DNA of 7,508 bases, taken from assembly GCA_964403795.1 (NCBI GenBank), contig CAYOHP010000221.1, positions 1-7,508 on the forward strand, in the 5' to 3' direction. Each line of letters begins with the position of its first letter. Position 1 is the stretch's first letter. The notes under the pieces were generated by a model. That model was given only the letters and a program-made list of their open reading frames with translations. It was not told the origin of the DNA and did not search any database. The position numbers and the translations under genes are program-made. This document shows, piece after piece, positions 6,417 through 7,508 of this stretch. This DNA is from CAYOHP01 sp964403795 [NCBI: uncultured bacterium] (lineage in GTDB: Bacteria > Muiribacteriota > UBA6191 > CAZXTJ01).

Positions 6417-6434
6417 CGGTGTCGCAGGACACCG
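6417..6434 (+). promoter_or_regulatory. Leader hairpin upstream of the lipoprotein ribosome binding site
   Basis: CGGTGTC (6417-6423) and GACACCG (6428-6434) form a perfect 7-base stem with a GCAG tetraloop. It ends 18 bases before the AAGGA of the lipoprotein gene. It could be a leader stem or an operator dyad. It also overlaps the GTG at 6419, which makes that codon an unlikely start. Confidence 0.4.
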
Positions 6435-6452
6435 GAAAGCGTCTCGTCGGGG

Positions 6453-6457
6453 AAGGA
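6453..6457 (+). promoter_or_regulatory. Ribosome binding site deciding the GTG start of the lipoprotein gene
   Basis: AAGGA within GGGGAAGGA lies 6 bases before the GTG at 6464. Neither the in-frame GTG at 6419 nor the ATG of M17 (6512) has a comparable site, so GTG 6464 is preferred. Confidence 0.6.
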
Positions 6458-6463
6458 CTGCAC

Positions 6464-7432
6464 GTGGAGATCGATACTTCTCGTTCCGGCTCGCTCCGTA
6501 CCGGCCGCCGCATGGCCAGGATCGCGGCCCTCCTGGTGGTGGCCCTGTCGGCGACCGGTTGCCAGTTCCTGACCCGGCTCACTGGGGGAGGGGGCTTTCC
6601 CCAACCCGGTCCGAGCTATCCACCCGGCTATCCGCCCCCGGGCTACCCCCCTCCCGGGTACCCGCCCCCTGGTTACCCGCCTCCGGGTGGCGTGAACCCC
6701 GCCGAGCTCCAGAGGGCCCAGGCCGAACTCCAGCGCGCGGAGACCGCCTTCCGGGCCATCGACCACCGCCTCTCCCAGGTCCCTGCCCAGGATCCCCGCC
6801 GCCCCGAGGTGATCGCCCTGGCCCAGGCCCGCAACGACGCCATGGCCCGGCTGCGAGACGCCGACATGGCGCTGCGGGTGGCCTCCACCCAGCCCGGGGC
6901 CTTTGCCGGTGCCGTGGCACGGATCCAGGCCGCCCAGCAGGCGGTGGGCGAGTACGACCGGAGGGCCATGGCCGCGATCCAGGGGATCCAGCCCGGGATT
7001 CCCGGCTACCCCGGATCCCAGGCTCCGATCTCGGGCAACCTCGCCCACCTGAACAACGAGTTCCAGGCCATCATCCGCTCCTTCAACGACTCGGGCTACA
7101 AGCTCTACGTGCTCCCGGTCCGGAGCCCGGAACCCCAGGCGGTGCAGATCGCCCGGCAGGCCCAGGGCCCGACCCGCCAGAAGATGGACCTCGCCCGGGC
7201 CAAGCTCGCCGAAGCCGCGACCCATCCTGCCGCCCTCCCGGAGGCGGAGCGCCTGGTGCGGGAGGCCCGGATGGCGGTCGACGACCTGGCCCGCAAGACC
7301 GCCGCGGCCCTGGCCGCCAACGGCACCCCGATCCGACCTACCGGGGTCCCGACCGTGCTCACCCCGTCCGGCTCCGCGATCCGCCAGCCGATCGTGCGCG
7401 CCGACGACACCGGAGGCCTGCTGGGGATGTGA
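6464..7432 (+). CDS. Putative lipoprotein with YPPPG-repeat tether and helical domains
   Basis: The 322-residue product has a basic n-region (RTGRR, 12-16), a hydrophobic core (about 18-30) and a lipobox-like SATGC with C33 as the predicted lipidated residue; the -3 alanine is permitted but less common than leucine. A Gly/Pro linker follows, with one YPPG and four perfect YPPPG units (52-75). Next comes an Ala/Gln/Arg/Glu-rich region with a helical or coiled-coil look (79-172), a second short Pro/Gly turn (GIPGYPG, 178-184), a more ordinary segment around DSGYKLYVLPV (209-219), another helical stretch (224-286) and a polar tail. I do not recognise a family. The build suggests an envelope-anchored spacer or scaffold, with the Pro-rich stretch lifting the helical part off the membrane; this is inference. 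The n-region is somewhat long from GTG 6464; starting at M17 would give a shorter, more typical signal but lacks a ribosome binding site. Confidence 0.75.
   Translation: MEIDTSRSGSLRTGRRMARIAALLVVALSATGCQFLTRLTGGGGFPQPGPSYPPGYPPPGYPPPGYPPPGYPPPGGVNPAELQRAQAELQRAETAFRAIDHRLSQVPAQDPRRPEVIALAQARNDAMARLRDADMALRVASTQPGAFAGAVARIQAAQQAVGEYDRRAMAAIQGIQPGIPGYPGSQAPISGNLAHLNNEFQAIIRSFNDSGYKLYVLPVRSPEPQAVQIARQAQGPTRQKMDLARAKLAEAATHPAALPEAERLVREARMAVDDLARKTAAALAANGTPIRPTGVPTVLTPSGSAIRQPIVRADDTGGLLGM
6617..6688 (+). repeat. In-frame tandem repeat encoding YPPG then four YPPPG units
   Basis: One 12-base unit (6617-6628) is followed by four 15-base units (6629-6643, 6644-6658, 6659-6673, 6674-6688). The peptide repeat is perfect while codons differ at third positions between units. 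This suggests the protein repeat is retained and is not a very recent DNA duplication. Confidence 0.9.
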
Positions 7433-7434
7433 GC

Positions 7435-7482
7435 CCAGGCGCCTGGCGGGCGAAGCCGAAGCGCCCCGGGTTCACCCCGGGG
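7435..7482. terminator. Palindrome plus GC hairpin after the lipoprotein gene
   Basis: CCAGGCGCCTGG (7435-7446) is a perfect 12-base palindrome starting 3 bases after the stop codon. A 7-base stem, CCCCGGG (7464-7470) with CCCGGGG (7476-7482) around TTCAC, follows. The position suits transcript ends, but there is no T-run, so this is a tentative call. The remaining bases to 7508 show no gene. Confidence 0.35.
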
Positions 7483-7508
7483 GAGCAGCGGTGTGTCTGG
7501 CATGTCCG

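Larger units (their letters stand above)
6115..6463. other. 349-base non-coding region with inverted and direct repeats
   Basis: No convincing gene is present. A 96-residue frame at 6119-6409 is Arg/Gly-rich without a ribosome binding site, and minus-strand frames here are shadows. The stretch holds the paired GAGACC/GGTCTC elements (6186-6229), three CATGG repeats (6236-6262), a bulged hairpin (6292-6311), a weaker TGGTG/CACCA stem (6317-6334) and a hairpin close to the lipoprotein start (6417-6434). I see no clear -35/-10 pair and no T-run. It most likely contains the end of the upstream transcript and the promoter and leader of the lipoprotein gene. Confidence 0.55.

Noticed and set aside
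6617-6688. A CRISPR-like or intergenic repeat array
   Set aside because: The 15-base units are contiguous, in frame and without spacers. They encode the YPPPG repeat of the lipoprotein.
5933-7225. A 430-residue minus-strand frame antisense to the lipoprotein gene
   Set aside because: The composition is that of a shadow frame, and it crosses the non-coding gap. The plus strand has a signal peptide, lipobox and peptide repeat.

Overview
This is a very GC-rich window (about 70% or more by eye) of ordinary bacterial chromosome. I see no mobile element, CRISPR array, tRNA, rRNA or phage gene. Third codon positions are almost all G or C, so long open frames appear on every strand. I therefore chose genes by recognisable protein families, start signals and tight gene packing. 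The Sec-type lipoprotein signal suggests an ordinary diderm-type cell envelope. The M1 aminopeptidase fragment is of the PepN type best known from actinomycetes. I cannot name the phylum; a high-GC Myxococcota, Gemmatimonadota or Planctomycetota-like organism would fit as well as an actinomycete.

Layout: (1) 3-1169 (+) is the C-terminal part of an M1-family aminopeptidase N whose catalytic half lies left of the window. (2) 1170-1258 is a short convergent intergenic stretch with a GC-rich stem-loop. (3) On the minus strand, a complete M20-family aminoacyl-histidine dipeptidase (PepD-like, 2470-3933) is followed after 8 bases by a multi-pass membrane GT87/DUF2029-type glycosyltransferase (1259-2461). 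They are probably co-transcribed. (4) 3934-4032 is a divergent intergenic region with a (TCCGA)4 short tandem repeat just upstream of a strong ribosome binding site. (5) On the plus strand a compact three-gene cluster follows: an unnamed small membrane protein with a TTG start (4033-4614), a DsbA-fold 2-hydroxychromene-2-carboxylate isomerase-like protein (4611-5258, ATGA overlap) and an unrecognised multi-pass membrane protein (5266-6114). (6) 6115-6463 is a 349-base non-coding stretch with several inverted repeats, including two stems that compete for one segment, and a three-copy 9-base CATGG repeat. (7) 6464-7432 is a lipoprotein with a YPPPG pentapeptide repeat tether and helical domains. 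(8) A palindrome and a GC hairpin follow it at 7435-7482.

Working together: PepN and PepD would both serve intracellular turnover of short peptides, although they are convergent and not in one operon. The plus-strand trio looks like one transcript because of its overlap and spacing, but its shared function is unknown; a thiol- or glutathione-type enzyme between two membrane proteins is the most distinctive context here. I found no clear evidence for a novel defence or biosynthetic system. The most unusual items are the YPPPG lipoprotein with its structured upstream region, and the isomerase-like/membrane-protein cluster.
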